NCBI RefSeq assembly: GCF_039555325.1
Contig: NZ_CP154608.1
Coordinates: 1,550,001 to 1,614,000 of the forward strand
Direction of reading: 5' to 3'
Length of the DNA: 64,000 bases
From: Sphingomicrobium sp. XHP0239
GTDB lineage: Bacteria; Pseudomonadota; Alphaproteobacteria; Sphingomonadales; Sphingomonadaceae
The notes below the pieces were generated by a model. It was not told the DNA's origin. It saw only the letters and a program-made list of their open reading frames with translations, and made no database searches. Below, piece by piece: positions 16,020 to 24,703 of the stretch (its first letter is position 1; every line of letters starts with the position of its first letter). The translations under genes and the position numbers were made by a program.

Positions 16020-16862
16020 CTAGTCGCGCGCACCCTTCACCGGGGTCGGCACCGCTCCCATCGCTTCGATCGCGGGCGCATAGCCCTCGAGCGCGCTGCG
16101 ACGCAGCAGGAAACGCGACAGGATCACGCCATAGATCAGCTTGGTCGAGATATCCGCGATGCTGAAGAGCAGCTGACGAATGACCACCACGTCGCCGTTG
16201 ATGCCCAACTGCGGCAGTGCGTAGGCGATCGGATAGAGGCCCCAGGTCGCGAGGAAATACCACCACAACTTGTCGGGGAAACCCTTCAGCTCCGCCGGTG
16301 CCTCGGCACGTCCGCGGCTCATCGTGGCGCGCACCTCGACCAGCAGCCAGACGAAGAACAGGGTGGAGATAATGCCCCACAGGTTGAGCTGCGCCATGTC
16401 GTCGGTCTCGCCGAACTGGCCGATCAGTCCCGTCCAGATCATCAGCACCGCCGGGATCGCCATGCGAATGGCGCGCTTGTGCACCTCGGGCCGGCCCAGT
16501 GCGAAGGCCAGCGGCAATTGCGTCAGCAGCAACGGCACGGTGATGGTCCAGTTGCCGTAGCGGAAAGCGTTGGTGAACGTCTGCCCGTCCGAAATCGGCG
16601 CATAGAGTCCGCCGACGAAGCTGTAGCTTTCCTGCCAGAGCGAGAACTCGCGCAGCAGGCTCAGACCCGCCGACGCCATCACCAGCGCCGACAGCAGCGG
16701 TACCAGCCGGTAACGCGGCGCAAGGTCGCGCATCGTGAACAGGAAATAGAGGATGAAGGCGAAATGCGCCCCATAGCTGACCATCAGGATCAGTGATCCC
16801 AACGTATATTGCTGGTCGGTCAAGGCGACCAGGTTCTCGATGTTGGTAACCACACTTTCCAT
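16020..16862 (-). CDS. microbial (type I) rhodopsin with NTQ motif, predicted light-driven chloride pump
   Basis: Seven-helix retinal protein of 280 residues in the cytoplasmic membrane. Helix C reads FRYGNWTITVPLLLTQ: Arg101, Asn104, Thr108 and Gln115 align with Arg82, Asp85, Thr89 and Asp96 of bacteriorhodopsin. Helix G reads ADISTKLIYG, giving Asp237 and the retinal Schiff-base lysine Lys241. The N-T-Q set replaces the D-T-E/D set of proton pumps and the N-D-Q set of sodium pumps, and matches the bacterial inward chloride pumps described from Nonlabens and Fulvimarina. ATG 16862 follows a GGGAG site; a longer open frame would add a non-conserved leader. The next gene is blh. Pump direction and ion are inferred from motif only. 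Confidence 0.9.
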   Translation of the reverse strand: MESVVTNIENLVALTDQQYTLGSLILMVSYGAHFAFILYFLFTMRDLAPRYRLVPLLSALVMASAGLSLLREFSLWQESYSFVGGLYAPISDGQTFTNAFRYGNWTITVPLLLTQLPLAFALGRPEVHKRAIRMAIPAVLMIWTGLIGQFGETDDMAQLNLWGIISTLFFVWLLVEVRATMSRGRAEAPAELKGFPDKLWWYFLATWGLYPIAYALPQLGINGDVVVIRQLLFSIADISTKLIYGVILSRFLLRRSALEGYAPAIEAMGAVPTPVKGARD

Positions 16863-16950
16863 GAGCACTACTCCCAGAGGGAGCGCGAATAACCCTGCTG
16901 TTTTCGGCGCGTAACGGAAACAAAGCCTGAGGGCGCGCTTTTGGTTCCCG

Positions 16951-18231
16951 ATGCTGAATCGGATCGAACGCAAAAACGTACCCCGGCCGCTGGGGCTGCT
17001 CGTGCGCCTGTGGCACAGCTACTGGCTGCTGCCGGCGCTGATGATCTGTGCCACGATCGCGCTGTTCGCGCTGTTGCGCTGGCTCGATGCTGCGGGGGCG
17101 GCGCGCTGGCTGCGCGACGGGAATGTCGTTCTCACCGACAGCGGGACGACAATGGCCGACGGCGCGCAGGTCGCGGTCGGGGTGACCAGCGCGATCGCGA
17201 CGCTCTACGTCTCCATTACCTTGCTGGTGCTCACCATTGCGGCGGGCAATCTCGGGGTGCGGCTGATCGACCGGTGGATCGCCCGTCCCTTCATCCGCTT
17301 CACATTGGGTTTCTTTCTCGCGGCACTGGCCTTGAGCCTCGCCTTCCTGCTCACCGTCGATGACAGCGCGACGCCCGACGCACTGCCCCACGGGCCCAGC
17401 CTGTTCCTCGCCGCGGTCCTGCTCGTCGAACTGGTCTGGCTCGCCCTCGCGCTCCAGGATCTCGGACGGGCGGTATTCGTCGATACTGCCATCGGTCGCA
17501 TCCGCGACGATTCGACCGCCCGCCCGGCCCCCGATTTCGCGCGCGTTTCGAACGAGGATTGGGAAGGCTCGCACATCTTCGGCGCGCGCTGGCAGGGCTA
17601 TGTCCGGACCACCGACATCGACCGCCTGTCGCGGATCGCGCACGAGTGCGACACCGAATTTCGTCTCCTCAAAAGCGCGGGCGATCACGTGCTGCCGGGC
17701 GAGCCCCTGCTGCAGTCCCGGCAGCCGATGTCGCCGGCGATACAGGATCGGCTCGCGAAAGCCTTTCTGGTCTGCGAAACGCGCGGGGACGAAGAGGGTC
17801 TTTCCTACCGCGTCCGTCTGCTCGTGGAGATTGCGGCGCGCGCCCTCTCCCCCGCCATCAACGACATTTACACCGCCCGCGCCTGCGTCGATGCGTTGGT
17901 GGAAATCATGCTGCACCATAAGGACCGGGTGACCGAACCGGGGAAGCTGTTACAGGAGATCGACCGCGTCGCCTGTCCCACCGCCTCGTTCCAGCGGTTG
18001 TTCGACACCCCCCTCGACGCACTGCGTCAGGCTGCTGCCAAATATCCCTCGATCGCCATCCGGCTCATCGAGCGGATGGGCACCGCAGCCGCGCTGTCGC
18101 AGGACGATCGCTTCGCCGCCCATGTTGAGAGCCACGCACGCCGCATGCGCGACCACGGGATCGATCAGGCCGAACTGGATGCGGATGCCGAGGATATCGC
18201 CCGCGCCTATTCCACGGGGTTCGGCGCTTAG
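16951..18231 (+). CDS. DUF2254 membrane protein
   Basis: Predicted inner-membrane protein of 426 residues in the DUF2254 family, whose function is not established. There are four hydrophobic segments in the first 165 residues (about 27-44, 70-92, 108-130, 143-163) followed by a large soluble domain containing a conserved stretch LSPAINDIYTARACVDAL. It is divergent from the rhodopsin gene with only 88 bases between the two starts, so the two may share a control region. It overlaps the stop of the FAD-linked oxidase gene by four bases. A link to light or ion stress is possible from position but unsupported otherwise. Confidence 0.82.
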   Translation: MLNRIERKNVPRPLGLLVRLWHSYWLLPALMICATIALFALLRWLDAAGAARWLRDGNVVLTDSGTTMADGAQVAVGVTSAIATLYVSITLLVLTIAAGNLGVRLIDRWIARPFIRFTLGFFLAALALSLAFLLTVDDSATPDALPHGPSLFLAAVLLVELVWLALALQDLGRAVFVDTAIGRIRDDSTARPAPDFARVSNEDWEGSHIFGARWQGYVRTTDIDRLSRIAHECDTEFRLLKSAGDHVLPGEPLLQSRQPMSPAIQDRLAKAFLVCETRGDEEGLSYRVRLLVEIAARALSPAINDIYTARACVDALVEIMLHHKDRVTEPGKLLQEIDRVACPTASFQRLFDTPLDALRQAAAKYPSIAIRLIERMGTAAALSQDDRFAAHVESHARRMRDHGIDQAELDADAEDIARAYSTGFGA

Positions 18232-19634
18232 ATCAGCTTCCCAGGATTGAGGATGCCGTGCGGGTCGAACGCCGCCTTGAGCCGTCGCAGCATCGCCACC
18301 CGATCGGGATCCAGCCGCGCCAACTCGCCGCGCTTCATCTGCCCGATGCCATGCTCCGCGCTGATCGATCCGCCCCGCTCCTGCACGACATCGTGGACCG
18401 TCCGCTCGATCGCCGCCCCCTCGGTCGCACGCCATCCCTCGCTCGCCCGCTCCATCGCCCGCACGTGAAGGTGGATATTGCCATCGCCCAGATGCCCGTA
18501 TCCCGACACCGACACGCCCGGATATTCCCGCTCCAGCCGCTCGGCAATCTCCACCAGGAAATCCGGCATCGCATCGACGGGAACCGAGATGTCGTGGCTG
18601 TTCGCCATACCGAAGTGCCGCTTCTCGGCGTCCGACAGATGATGACGGATCGCCCACATCGCCGCGCTCTGCTGCTCGGACCGCGCCACGACGGCATCGT
18701 CCGCCAGCCCCGCCTCGATCGCCTCGGCAAGTCGCGCTTCCAGCGCGGCACGGCACTCGCCCGGCTCTCCGCTCCCCTTCGCCTCGATCAGGACATGATG
18801 CTCCACCGGCCCCTCGATCGGTGGCTTGAATTCGAATTCGGCCTGTGCCGCCGCGACGACATCGCCCGGCATATATTCGAACCCCTCTATCCCCTCCATC
18901 CGCGCTTCGAGAAACCGCAGCAGCTCGAGCGCACGGTGCGGGCTCGCCACCCCCACCCACGCCGTCGCCCGATCGGCGGGCACAGGTACCAGTCGCAGCC
19001 GCACCGCGATGATCACGCCGAACAATCCCTCGGCCCCGATCATCAGCCGATCGACCCGCGGACCGCGATTGTCCTTCTTGAGACCCGACAGCGTATTCAC
19101 CCGCGTCCCGTCGGCCATCACGGCGTCGATACCGCGGACCATCTCGCCCATCGTCCCGTGGCGCAGCACTTCGGTCCCGCCCGCATTGGTGCTGACCAGC
19201 CCGCCGACCGTCGCCGATCCCCGCGCGCCGAGATCCAGTGGCAGCCGCAAGCCGTCTTCCGCCAACCGCGTCTGAAGCGTGTCGAGAACCACCCCCGCCC
19301 CGACGACGCACTCGCGGCTCCCTGCATCCACCTCGATCCGGTCCAGCCCGCGCAGCGACAGGATGACCGCCTCGCCGCTTTTGTCGGGGGTGGCACCGCC
19401 GACCATCGAGCTGTTGCCTCCCTGCGGCACCACCGCGACCCGGTGACGATTGGCCGCACGCAGGATCGCCGCGACCTCCGCGCCGTCGTCGGGCCGAAGC
19501 AGCGCCGCCGCCCTTCCCGTCCATCGCCCGCGCCAGTCGGTCAGCCACGGTTCTATAGCGGCCGCATCGGTGACGATCGCGCGCGCGGGAAGCTCCCCCC
19601 TCAGTTCCTCGATCATGGCTGATGGATTGCCCAT
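18228..19634 (-). CDS. FAD-linked oxidase (GlcD/D-lactate dehydrogenase type)
   Basis: Flavoprotein of the vanillyl-alcohol-oxidase superfamily, 468 residues. The N-terminal FAD-binding type 4 domain contains VVPQGGNSSMVGGATP and the ARGSATVGGLVSTNAGG loop. The C-terminal substrate domain has the GYGHLGDGNIHLH and SAEHGIGQMKRGEL motifs typical of D-lactate, D-2-hydroxyglutarate and glycolate dehydrogenases. The exact 2-hydroxyacid cannot be told. AGGAAGG four bases before ATG 19634 supports this start. The gene diverges from folA and converges with DUF2254. Confidence 0.9.
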   Translation of the reverse strand: MGNPSAMIEELRGELPARAIVTDAAAIEPWLTDWRGRWTGRAAALLRPDDGAEVAAILRAANRHRVAVVPQGGNSSMVGGATPDKSGEAVILSLRGLDRIEVDAGSRECVVGAGVVLDTLQTRLAEDGLRLPLDLGARGSATVGGLVSTNAGGTEVLRHGTMGEMVRGIDAVMADGTRVNTLSGLKKDNRGPRVDRLMIGAEGLFGVIIAVRLRLVPVPADRATAWVGVASPHRALELLRFLEARMEGIEGFEYMPGDVVAAAQAEFEFKPPIEGPVEHHVLIEAKGSGEPGECRAALEARLAEAIEAGLADDAVVARSEQQSAAMWAIRHHLSDAEKRHFGMANSHDISVPVDAMPDFLVEIAERLEREYPGVSVSGYGHLGDGNIHLHVRAMERASEGWRATEGAAIERTVHDVVQERGGSISAEHGIGQMKRGELARLDPDRVAMLRRLKAAFDPHGILNPGKLI

Positions 19635-19664
19635 GCGCCCTTCCTATCGCGCCGCGAACCGCGC

Positions 19665-20171
19665 ATGAAGCCCCGCATGACCGATCGCCCGCTCGCCATG
19701 ATCATCGCCCGCGCCGCCAACGGCGCGATCGGCAAGGACGGCGACCTCCCATGGCACCTGCCCGCCGACCTCAAGCGTTTCAAGCGGCTGACGATGGGCG
19801 GCGCAATGATCATGGGCCGCAAGACCTTCGACAGCCTGCCCGGGCTTCTTCCCGGACGGCGACACATCGTCCTCACCCGCGATGCGGATTGGGAGGCCGA
19901 CGGTGCAGAGGTAGCGCACGATCCCGACGCGGCGCTCGCGCTGGCAGGCCAGGATCCGGCATGGGTGATCGGGGGCGCGGAAGTCTTTCGCGTCTTCCTG
20001 CCTCGCGCGACCCGGATCGAGTTGACCCATGTCGCCGCGACACCCGATGCCGACACCTTTCTCGACGACCCGCGCGATCTGGACGGCTGGGAAGAAACCG
20101 CGCGCGAGGATCATCCGGCGACGGAGACCCGTCCGGCCTTCGCCTTCGTCACGCTAGAGCGCGCTCGCTAG
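19665..20171 (+). CDS. folA: dihydrofolate reductase
   Basis: Reduces dihydrofolate to tetrahydrofolate with NADPH. The 168-residue protein has the active-site segment GAIGKDGDLPWHLPADL with the catalytic Asp, the MGRKTFDSLP motif and the IGGAEVF nucleotide-binding turn. No thyA gene is beside it. An alternative ATG at 19677 would remove only four residues and neither start has a strong ribosome-binding site. It converges with the following SRPBCC gene; the two TAG stops share a CTAG. Confidence 0.93.
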   Translation: MKPRMTDRPLAMIIARAANGAIGKDGDLPWHLPADLKRFKRLTMGGAMIMGRKTFDSLPGLLPGRRHIVLTRDADWEADGAEVAHDPDAALALAGQDPAWVIGGAEVFRVFLPRATRIELTHVAATPDADTFLDDPRDLDGWEETAREDHPATETRPAFAFVTLERAR

Positions 20172-20686
20172 CGCGCCACCGTCGCGGCGAACGACTGCGC
20201 CTGTTCGGCCAGCACGCCGTCGACTGCCCCCGCCAGTTGCGCGCCCTCGCCGTTGACGAACCCCGTGACCTTGTAATCGATCACGAACTGCCGCCCGGTT
20301 TCGGTGTCGGCAATCTCCCAGGTCATCGTCCCGCTGGCGGCGACGTAGCGAAGCGGCCCCAGCCCGCCTTCCATGACGATCTGCGTGCCCGGTCGCATCG
20401 ACACCACTTCCATATGCTTGACGAACCCCCCGCCCCACGTCTCGCACAGGCATCCCCCCGGCACGAGATCGAGGCTGAAGAAACCCGCATCGCCCGAATA
20501 GGTATGCGCATCGCTCCACCACAGCGCAGGGCGGCTGAGGATGGCAAAGGCGGACGCGGCATCGGCAGCGATCGGCACGCTCTGGCGAACGTGAAAGGCA
20601 TTGGGCGAGGCACTGACCACTTCGGCGGCGGCCGGAGCGGAGATGAGCGCGCATGCGGCCATGGCGATGGTGATAATGGTCTTCAC
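20168..20686 (-). CDS. exported SRPBCC-family protein
   Basis: A 172-residue protein of the SRPBCC (START/polyketide-cyclase-like) fold with an N-terminal signal peptide ending at about SAPAAAEV, so probably periplasmic. Recognisable features are VPIAADAASAFAILSRPALWW at the start of the domain and the lipid-pocket strands that follow. I chose GTG 20686 because GGAGGGA lies five bases upstream and it opens the signal peptide. Family members bind hydrophobic ligands, but no ligand can be assigned here. Confidence 0.8.
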   Translation of the reverse strand: MKTIITIAMAACALISAPAAAEVVSASPNAFHVRQSVPIAADAASAFAILSRPALWWSDAHTYSGDAGFFSLDLVPGGCLCETWGGGFVKHMEVVSMRPGTQIVMEGGLGPLRYVAASGTMTWEIADTETGRQFVIDYKVTGFVNGEGAQLAGAVDGVLAEQAQSFAATVAR

Positions 20687-20802
20687 GTTTGTCCCTCCGC
20701 GTTGTCCCCGCACGCGCGGGGCTCGGTCACGGAAAGACAAAACGAACATCGGCAGGATTGCAAGGCGTCCGCGATCGGGTCCGGGGCGGACGATGCAGCG
20801 GA

Positions 20803-21444
20803 CTAGCTGTCCAGCACTTCGTCGATCGCCGCGGCGACTTCTTCGACGGTGCCCATCCCGTCGACGCGACGCACCAGTCCCTGCTCCTCGTAATAGGGCA
20901 GGATCGGCGCGGTCTTGGCGCGATATTCGGCCATCCGCTTGCGCACGGTTTCCTCGTTGTCGTCGGGACGCTTCTTGAATTCGGTCGATCCGCACACGTC
21001 GCACACGCCCTCTTTCTCGGGCGGCTTGGCGGTCTCGTGATACAGCGCGCCGCAGTTGGCGCATGAAAACCGCCCGCAGATCCGTTCCACCAGCGCGTCC
21101 TCGTCGACGACCAGTTCGATGACATGCGCCAGCGAGCGGTCGTGGTCGGCCAGCAGCAGTTCCAATGCCTCGGCCTGCGGCTGCGTCCGGGGATAGCCAT
21201 CGAAGATCGCGCCCTTGTCGGCCTCTTCCAGATGTTCGCCGATCAATGCGGAAACGATCGCGTCGCTCACCAGCTCGCCGCGGTCCATCACGTCGCGAAC
21301 CTGGCGTCCCACAGGGCTGTCCTTGTCGCGTGCGGCGCGCAGCATATCGCCGGTCGACAGCTGCTTCATCCCCCGCGTCTCCTCGAGGCGGTGCGCCTGC
21401 GTGCCCTTCCCCGCGCCCGGCGGTCCCAACAGGATGATATCCAC
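20803..21444 (-). CDS. adk: adenylate kinase, zinc-LID type
   Basis: Interconverts ATP and AMP with two ADP; 213 residues. The P-loop GPPGAGKGT sits at residues 7-15. The LID domain carries a four-cysteine pattern, CANC and CDVC, which binds structural zinc as in Gram-positive and many alphaproteobacterial enzymes. GTG 21444 with GGGGAGC upstream is the start. It is the last gene of the spc-type operon, 49 bases after secY, a gene order common in alphaproteobacteria. Confidence 0.95.
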   Translation of the reverse strand: MDIILLGPPGAGKGTQAHRLEETRGMKQLSTGDMLRAARDKDSPVGRQVRDVMDRGELVSDAIVSALIGEHLEEADKGAIFDGYPRTQPQAEALELLLADHDRSLAHVIELVVDEDALVERICGRFSCANCGALYHETAKPPEKEGVCDVCGSTEFKKRPDDNEETVRKRMAEYRAKTAPILPYYEEQGLVRRVDGMGTVEEVAAAIDEVLDS

Positions 21445-21493
21445 GCTCGCTCCCCAGAGAATCGCGTTACGGTCCGGTGACAAGCGCTAGCGA

Positions 21494-22867
21494 CTAGCGC
21501 CGCCGACCGCCACCCTTGAGCTTCGCCTTCTTGATGAGGTCGCCATACTGATGCGCGATCAGGTGGCTCTGCACCTGGCTCACGAAATCCATCGTGACGT
21601 TCACGATGATGAGCAGGCTGGTCCCGCCCAAGAGCGCCGAACCGATCGGGAACTGGGTGAACAGGATTTCCGGGATCAGACAGATCAGCACCAGATAGAC
21701 CGCGCCGACCGTGGTGATGCGGTTGAGCAGATAGTCGAAATACTGCTCGGTCGCCTTGCCCGGACGGATGCCCGGAACGAACCCGCCTGCACGCTTCAAA
21801 TTCTCGCTCGTCTCTTCGCTGTTGAACTGCACCGACGTGTAGAAGAAGCAGAAGAAGGCGATGCCGGCACCATAGAGCAGCAGGTAGAGCGGTGCGCCGC
21901 GCTGCAGATAGGTCGACAGGGTGATGAGGATGTCGCTCGTCCCGCTCGATGCTTCCGCACCGCCACCGGCGAACTGGATGACCGTCAGCGGCATCAACAG
22001 AATCGAGGAGGCGAAGATCGGCGGGATCACGCCCGCGGTGTTGATCTTCACGGGAAGGTGGCTGCGCTCCTGCTGCATCATCCCGCGCGCGGTCGCCCGC
22101 TTGGGATATTGCACCAGCACGCGGCGCTGCGCCCGCTCGACGAAGCAGATGACGAGGATCAAGACGATCAGCGCGACGATGATCGACACGACGACCAGCG
22201 GGTCGAGCGTGCCCGAACGGCCACCCTCGAACAGCTGTGCCAGCGTCTGCGGCATGGTCGCCACGATGCCCGCCATGATGATGAGGCTGATGCCGTTGCC
22301 GATGCCGCGGCTGGTGATCTGCTCGCCCATCCACATCAGCAACAGCGTGCCGCCGATCAGCGTGATCGTCGCGGAGACACGGAACAGCATGCCGGGGTCG
22401 ACGACCGCCTGGATGCCCTGCGCCGCGCCCAGCCCTTCGAGGCCGGTGGCGATGAAATAGCCCTGCACCATCGTCAGTGCGACGGTCAGGTAGCGGGTGT
22501 ACTGGTTGAGCTTCTTGCGCCCGACCTCGCCCTCTTTCTTCAGCTGCTTCCACGGCTCGTGGAGCGCCGCGCCCAGCTGCACCACGATCGAAGCCGTGAT
22601 GTAGGGCATGATGCCAAGCGCGATGATGCTCATCCGCTCGAGGCTGCCGCCCGAAAAGGCGTTGAAGAAATCGAGGACGCCGCCGCGCTGCGTATCGAAC
22701 AGCGCGCTCATCGCACGCGGATCGATACCGGGGATGGGAACGAAGGACAGGAAACGGAAGACGATCAGCACGCCGAGCGTGAACCACAGACGCTTCTTGA
22801 GGTCGGTGGCCTTGCGGAAGCTGCCGAAATTCACTCCGGCGGCCATTTGTTCGGCGGACGTCGCCAT
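21494..22867 (-). CDS. secY: protein translocase subunit SecY
   Basis: Central channel of the Sec translocon, 457 residues, with ten transmembrane helices. Family signatures include RFLSFVPIPGIDP in helix 1 and FFCFFYTSVQFN in a later helix. SecY is usually encoded at the end of the spc operon after rplO, as here. The gap to rplO (154 bases) is longer than other gaps in the operon and holds a dispersed palindromic repeat. Confidence 0.97.
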   Translation of the reverse strand: MATSAEQMAAGVNFGSFRKATDLKKRLWFTLGVLIVFRFLSFVPIPGIDPRAMSALFDTQRGGVLDFFNAFSGGSLERMSIIALGIMPYITASIVVQLGAALHEPWKQLKKEGEVGRKKLNQYTRYLTVALTMVQGYFIATGLEGLGAAQGIQAVVDPGMLFRVSATITLIGGTLLLMWMGEQITSRGIGNGISLIIMAGIVATMPQTLAQLFEGGRSGTLDPLVVVSIIVALIVLILVICFVERAQRRVLVQYPKRATARGMMQQERSHLPVKINTAGVIPPIFASSILLMPLTVIQFAGGGAEASSGTSDILITLSTYLQRGAPLYLLLYGAGIAFFCFFYTSVQFNSEETSENLKRAGGFVPGIRPGKATEQYFDYLLNRITTVGAVYLVLICLIPEILFTQFPIGSALLGGTSLLIIVNVTMDFVSQVQSHLIAHQYGDLIKKAKLKGGGRRR

Positions 22868-22931
22868 AGGTCTCGTTTCCCTTCGCTCGTCCCGCCCCCC
22901 GGCGGGATCGGCCCTATATAGGACCCCTTCC

Positions 22932-23006
22932 CGTCATTGCGAGCGTCGCGAAGCAATCCGGACCCACGGAGGGGATTGCCGCGCCGCCTCGCTGCTCGCA
23001 ATGACG
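22932..23006. repeat. REP-like palindromic repeat between rplO and secY
   Basis: A 75-base imperfect palindrome whose outer arms, CGTCATTGCGAGC and GCTCGCAATGACG, are perfect inverted copies, with an AAGCAATCC/GGATTGCC inner pair. The GTCATTGCGAGCG core is a known dispersed intergenic repeat type in several bacterial groups. It lies inside an essential operon without breaking a gene and would form a strong RNA hairpin in the transcript. Confidence 0.7.
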
Positions 23007-23021
23007 CGGATAGGTGAGGTT

Positions 23022-23516
23022 TTAGTCTTCCGACTTCTCGTCGGTCTTGGCGGGCGCGGTCACTTCGACCTTGCCGCCGGCCTTCTCGACCGCATCGATG
23101 GCACCCTTGGAAGCGCCCGCGACCTTGAAATTGGCCTTCGCCGTGATCTCGCCCTTGCCGAGCAGACGCACGCCGTGCTTGCCGCCACGGGTCAGGCCGA
23201 TCGCGTTGAGCGCGTCCTGGTCGATGACCTTCTTGGCGTCGAGCTTCTTCTCGTCGATCGCCTTCTGGACCTGGCCGACGTTGACGATGGCATAATCCTT
23301 GCCGAACGGATTGTTGAACCCGCGCTTCGGCAGCCGCATGTGAAGCGGCATCTGGCCGCCCTCGAAGCCGTTGACGGCGACGCCCGAACGGCTCTTCTGG
23401 CCCTTCTGGCCGCGACCGGCGGTCTTGCCCTTGCCCGAACCGATGCCGCGTCCGACGCGCATCCGGCCCTTGCGGGCGCCTTCATTGTCCTTGAGGTCGT
23501 TGATCTTGATCGTCAT
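23022..23516 (-). CDS. rplO: 50S ribosomal protein L15
   Basis: Large-subunit protein uL15, 164 residues. It has the Gly/Lys-rich N terminus [20 protein letters not shown] that threads into 23S rRNA, and the globular C-terminal domain. The last dozen residues ([13 protein letters not shown]) are a short charged tail beyond the usual end. It lies between rpmD and secY in the spc order. Confidence 0.97.
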   Translation of the reverse strand: MTIKINDLKDNEGARKGRMRVGRGIGSGKGKTAGRGQKGQKSRSGVAVNGFEGGQMPLHMRLPKRGFNNPFGKDYAIVNVGQVQKAIDEKKLDAKKVIDQDALNAIGLTRGGKHGVRLLGKGEITAKANFKVAGASKGAIDAVEKAGGKVEVTAPAKTDEKSED

Positions 23517-23599
23517 GTCTGCACTCGCTTTCGCTGTTGTTCGCGCTGGAAAGAATGGGTCCGGCGCGTGGCCGGACCCGGGAAATCATCGCTGAAGCC

Positions 23600-23797
23600 C
23601 TAGGCTTCCTCGACGCTCAGAAGGTGCCGGACCTTCTTCACCTGGCCGAGGACTTCGGGGGTCGCCTTCACCTCGATGGTGCGATGCATCTTGTTGAGGC
23701 CGAGCCCCACGAGCGTCGCGCGCTGCGCCTTGTCCTTGCGGATCGGCGAACCCGTCTGGGTGATCTTCAGCGTCTTGCTGTCGTCTTTCTTGGCCAT
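23600..23797 (-). CDS. rpmD: 50S ribosomal protein L30
   Basis: Small protein uL30, 65 residues, identified by LKITQTGSPIRKDKAQRATL and LGLNKMHRTIEV. It follows rpsE by four bases and precedes rplO, the standard spc order. Confidence 0.96.
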   Translation of the reverse strand: MAKKDDSKTLKITQTGSPIRKDKAQRATLVGLGLNKMHRTIEVKATPEVLGQVKKVRHLLSVEEA

Positions 23798-23801
23798 CGT
23801 T

Positions 23802-24701
23802 CTACTCCGTCACCGCGTCGGCGGTGGCTTCGGCTTCCGCCTTGTCCATCCCGCCACGGCCCAGCAGGTCCGCGACCTTCTTGCCGCGACGCTGCGCGAC
23901 CGAGCGCGGGCTCGTCTGGTCCTTGAGCGCCTCGAAGGTCGCACGGATCATGTTGAAGGGGTTGGCGGTGCCGTTCGACTTGGTCACGACGTCCGCGACG
24001 CCGAGGCTCTCGAACACGGCACGCATCGGACCGCCGGCGATGATGCCGGTGCCGGGAGGCGCGGAGCGAACCACGACCTTGCCCGCGCCAAAGTGGCCCT
24101 TGCCATCATGATGCAGCGTGCGACCGTCCTTCAGCGGCACGCGGACCATGGCCTTCTTGGCCGCCGCGGTCGCCTTGTTGATGGCTTCCGGCACTTCGCG
24201 GGCCTTGCCCGACCCGAAACCGGCCTTGCCGTTGCCGTCGCCGACCACGACCAAAGCGGCGAAACCGAAGCGCTTACCGCCCTTCACCGTCTTCGACACG
24301 CGGTTGATGTGGACCAGCTTCTCGATCAGCTCCTCGCCGTCGTCGTCCTGCCCGCGTCCACGGCCGCCGCGATTGTCGCGACCGCCACGGCCACGTCCGC
24401 CACCGCCGCCACGATTGTCGCGACCGCGCGGTGCGTTGGAACGGCCGCCCTTGCGGGCCTGTTCCTCGGCCTTTTCACCGGCATTCTTCAGATTGGCTTC
24501 GGCCTGCGCAGCCGCAACCTCGGGGGTCTCGGCGACACCGGGAGCCTGCTCGCCATGCGCGGTATCGTCGGCCTTGGCTTCCTCGGCCTTGGCGTCGGCC
24601 TTCGCGTCCGCCTTGGCTTCGGTCTTGGTCTCTTCGGCCTTCGTTTCGGTCGCCTTGGTCTCCTCGACCGTGGCGTCGTCGTTTTTCTTTTCGTCAGCCA
24701 T
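23802..24701 (-). CDS. rpsE: 30S ribosomal protein S5 with long acidic/RGG extension
   Basis: Small-subunit protein uS5, 299 residues against about 165 in E. coli. The conserved core begins near residue 124 ([20 protein letters not shown]) and continues normally to the end. Residues 1-80 form an Ala/Lys/Glu/Asp repeat region, and residues 84-118 are rich in RGG and GRG units. Sphingomonad S5 proteins are known to carry RGG-type leaders; the acidic part here makes the extension especially long. Both parts should be disordered on the ribosome surface. The operon position (rplR-rpsE-rpmD) is standard. Confidence 0.96.
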   Translation of the reverse strand: MADEKKNDDATVEETKATETKAEETKTEAKADAKADAKAEEAKADDTAHGEQAPGVAETPEVAAAQAEANLKNAGEKAEEQARKGGRSNAPRGRDNRGGGGGRGRGGRDNRGGRGRGQDDDGEELIEKLVHINRVSKTVKGGKRFGFAALVVVGDGNGKAGFGSGKAREVPEAINKATAAAKKAMVRVPLKDGRTLHHDGKGHFGAGKVVVRSAPPGTGIIAGGPMRAVFESLGVADVVTKSNGTANPFNMIRATFEALKDQTSPRSVAQRRGKKVADLLGRGGMDKAEAEATADAVTE

Positions 24702-24703
24702 AC

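Noticed and set aside
16020..16862. Reading the rhodopsin as a proton-pumping proteorhodopsin or xanthorhodopsin
   Set aside because: The proton acceptor is Asn104 and the donor position is Gln115; both carboxylates needed for proton pumping are missing. The sodium-pump N-D-Q set is also excluded by Thr108.
15928..17919. Long minus-strand frame across DUF2254 and the rhodopsin gene
   Set aside because: It is antisense to DUF2254 and out of frame with the rhodopsin, with Arg/Gly/Asp-rich nonsense composition.
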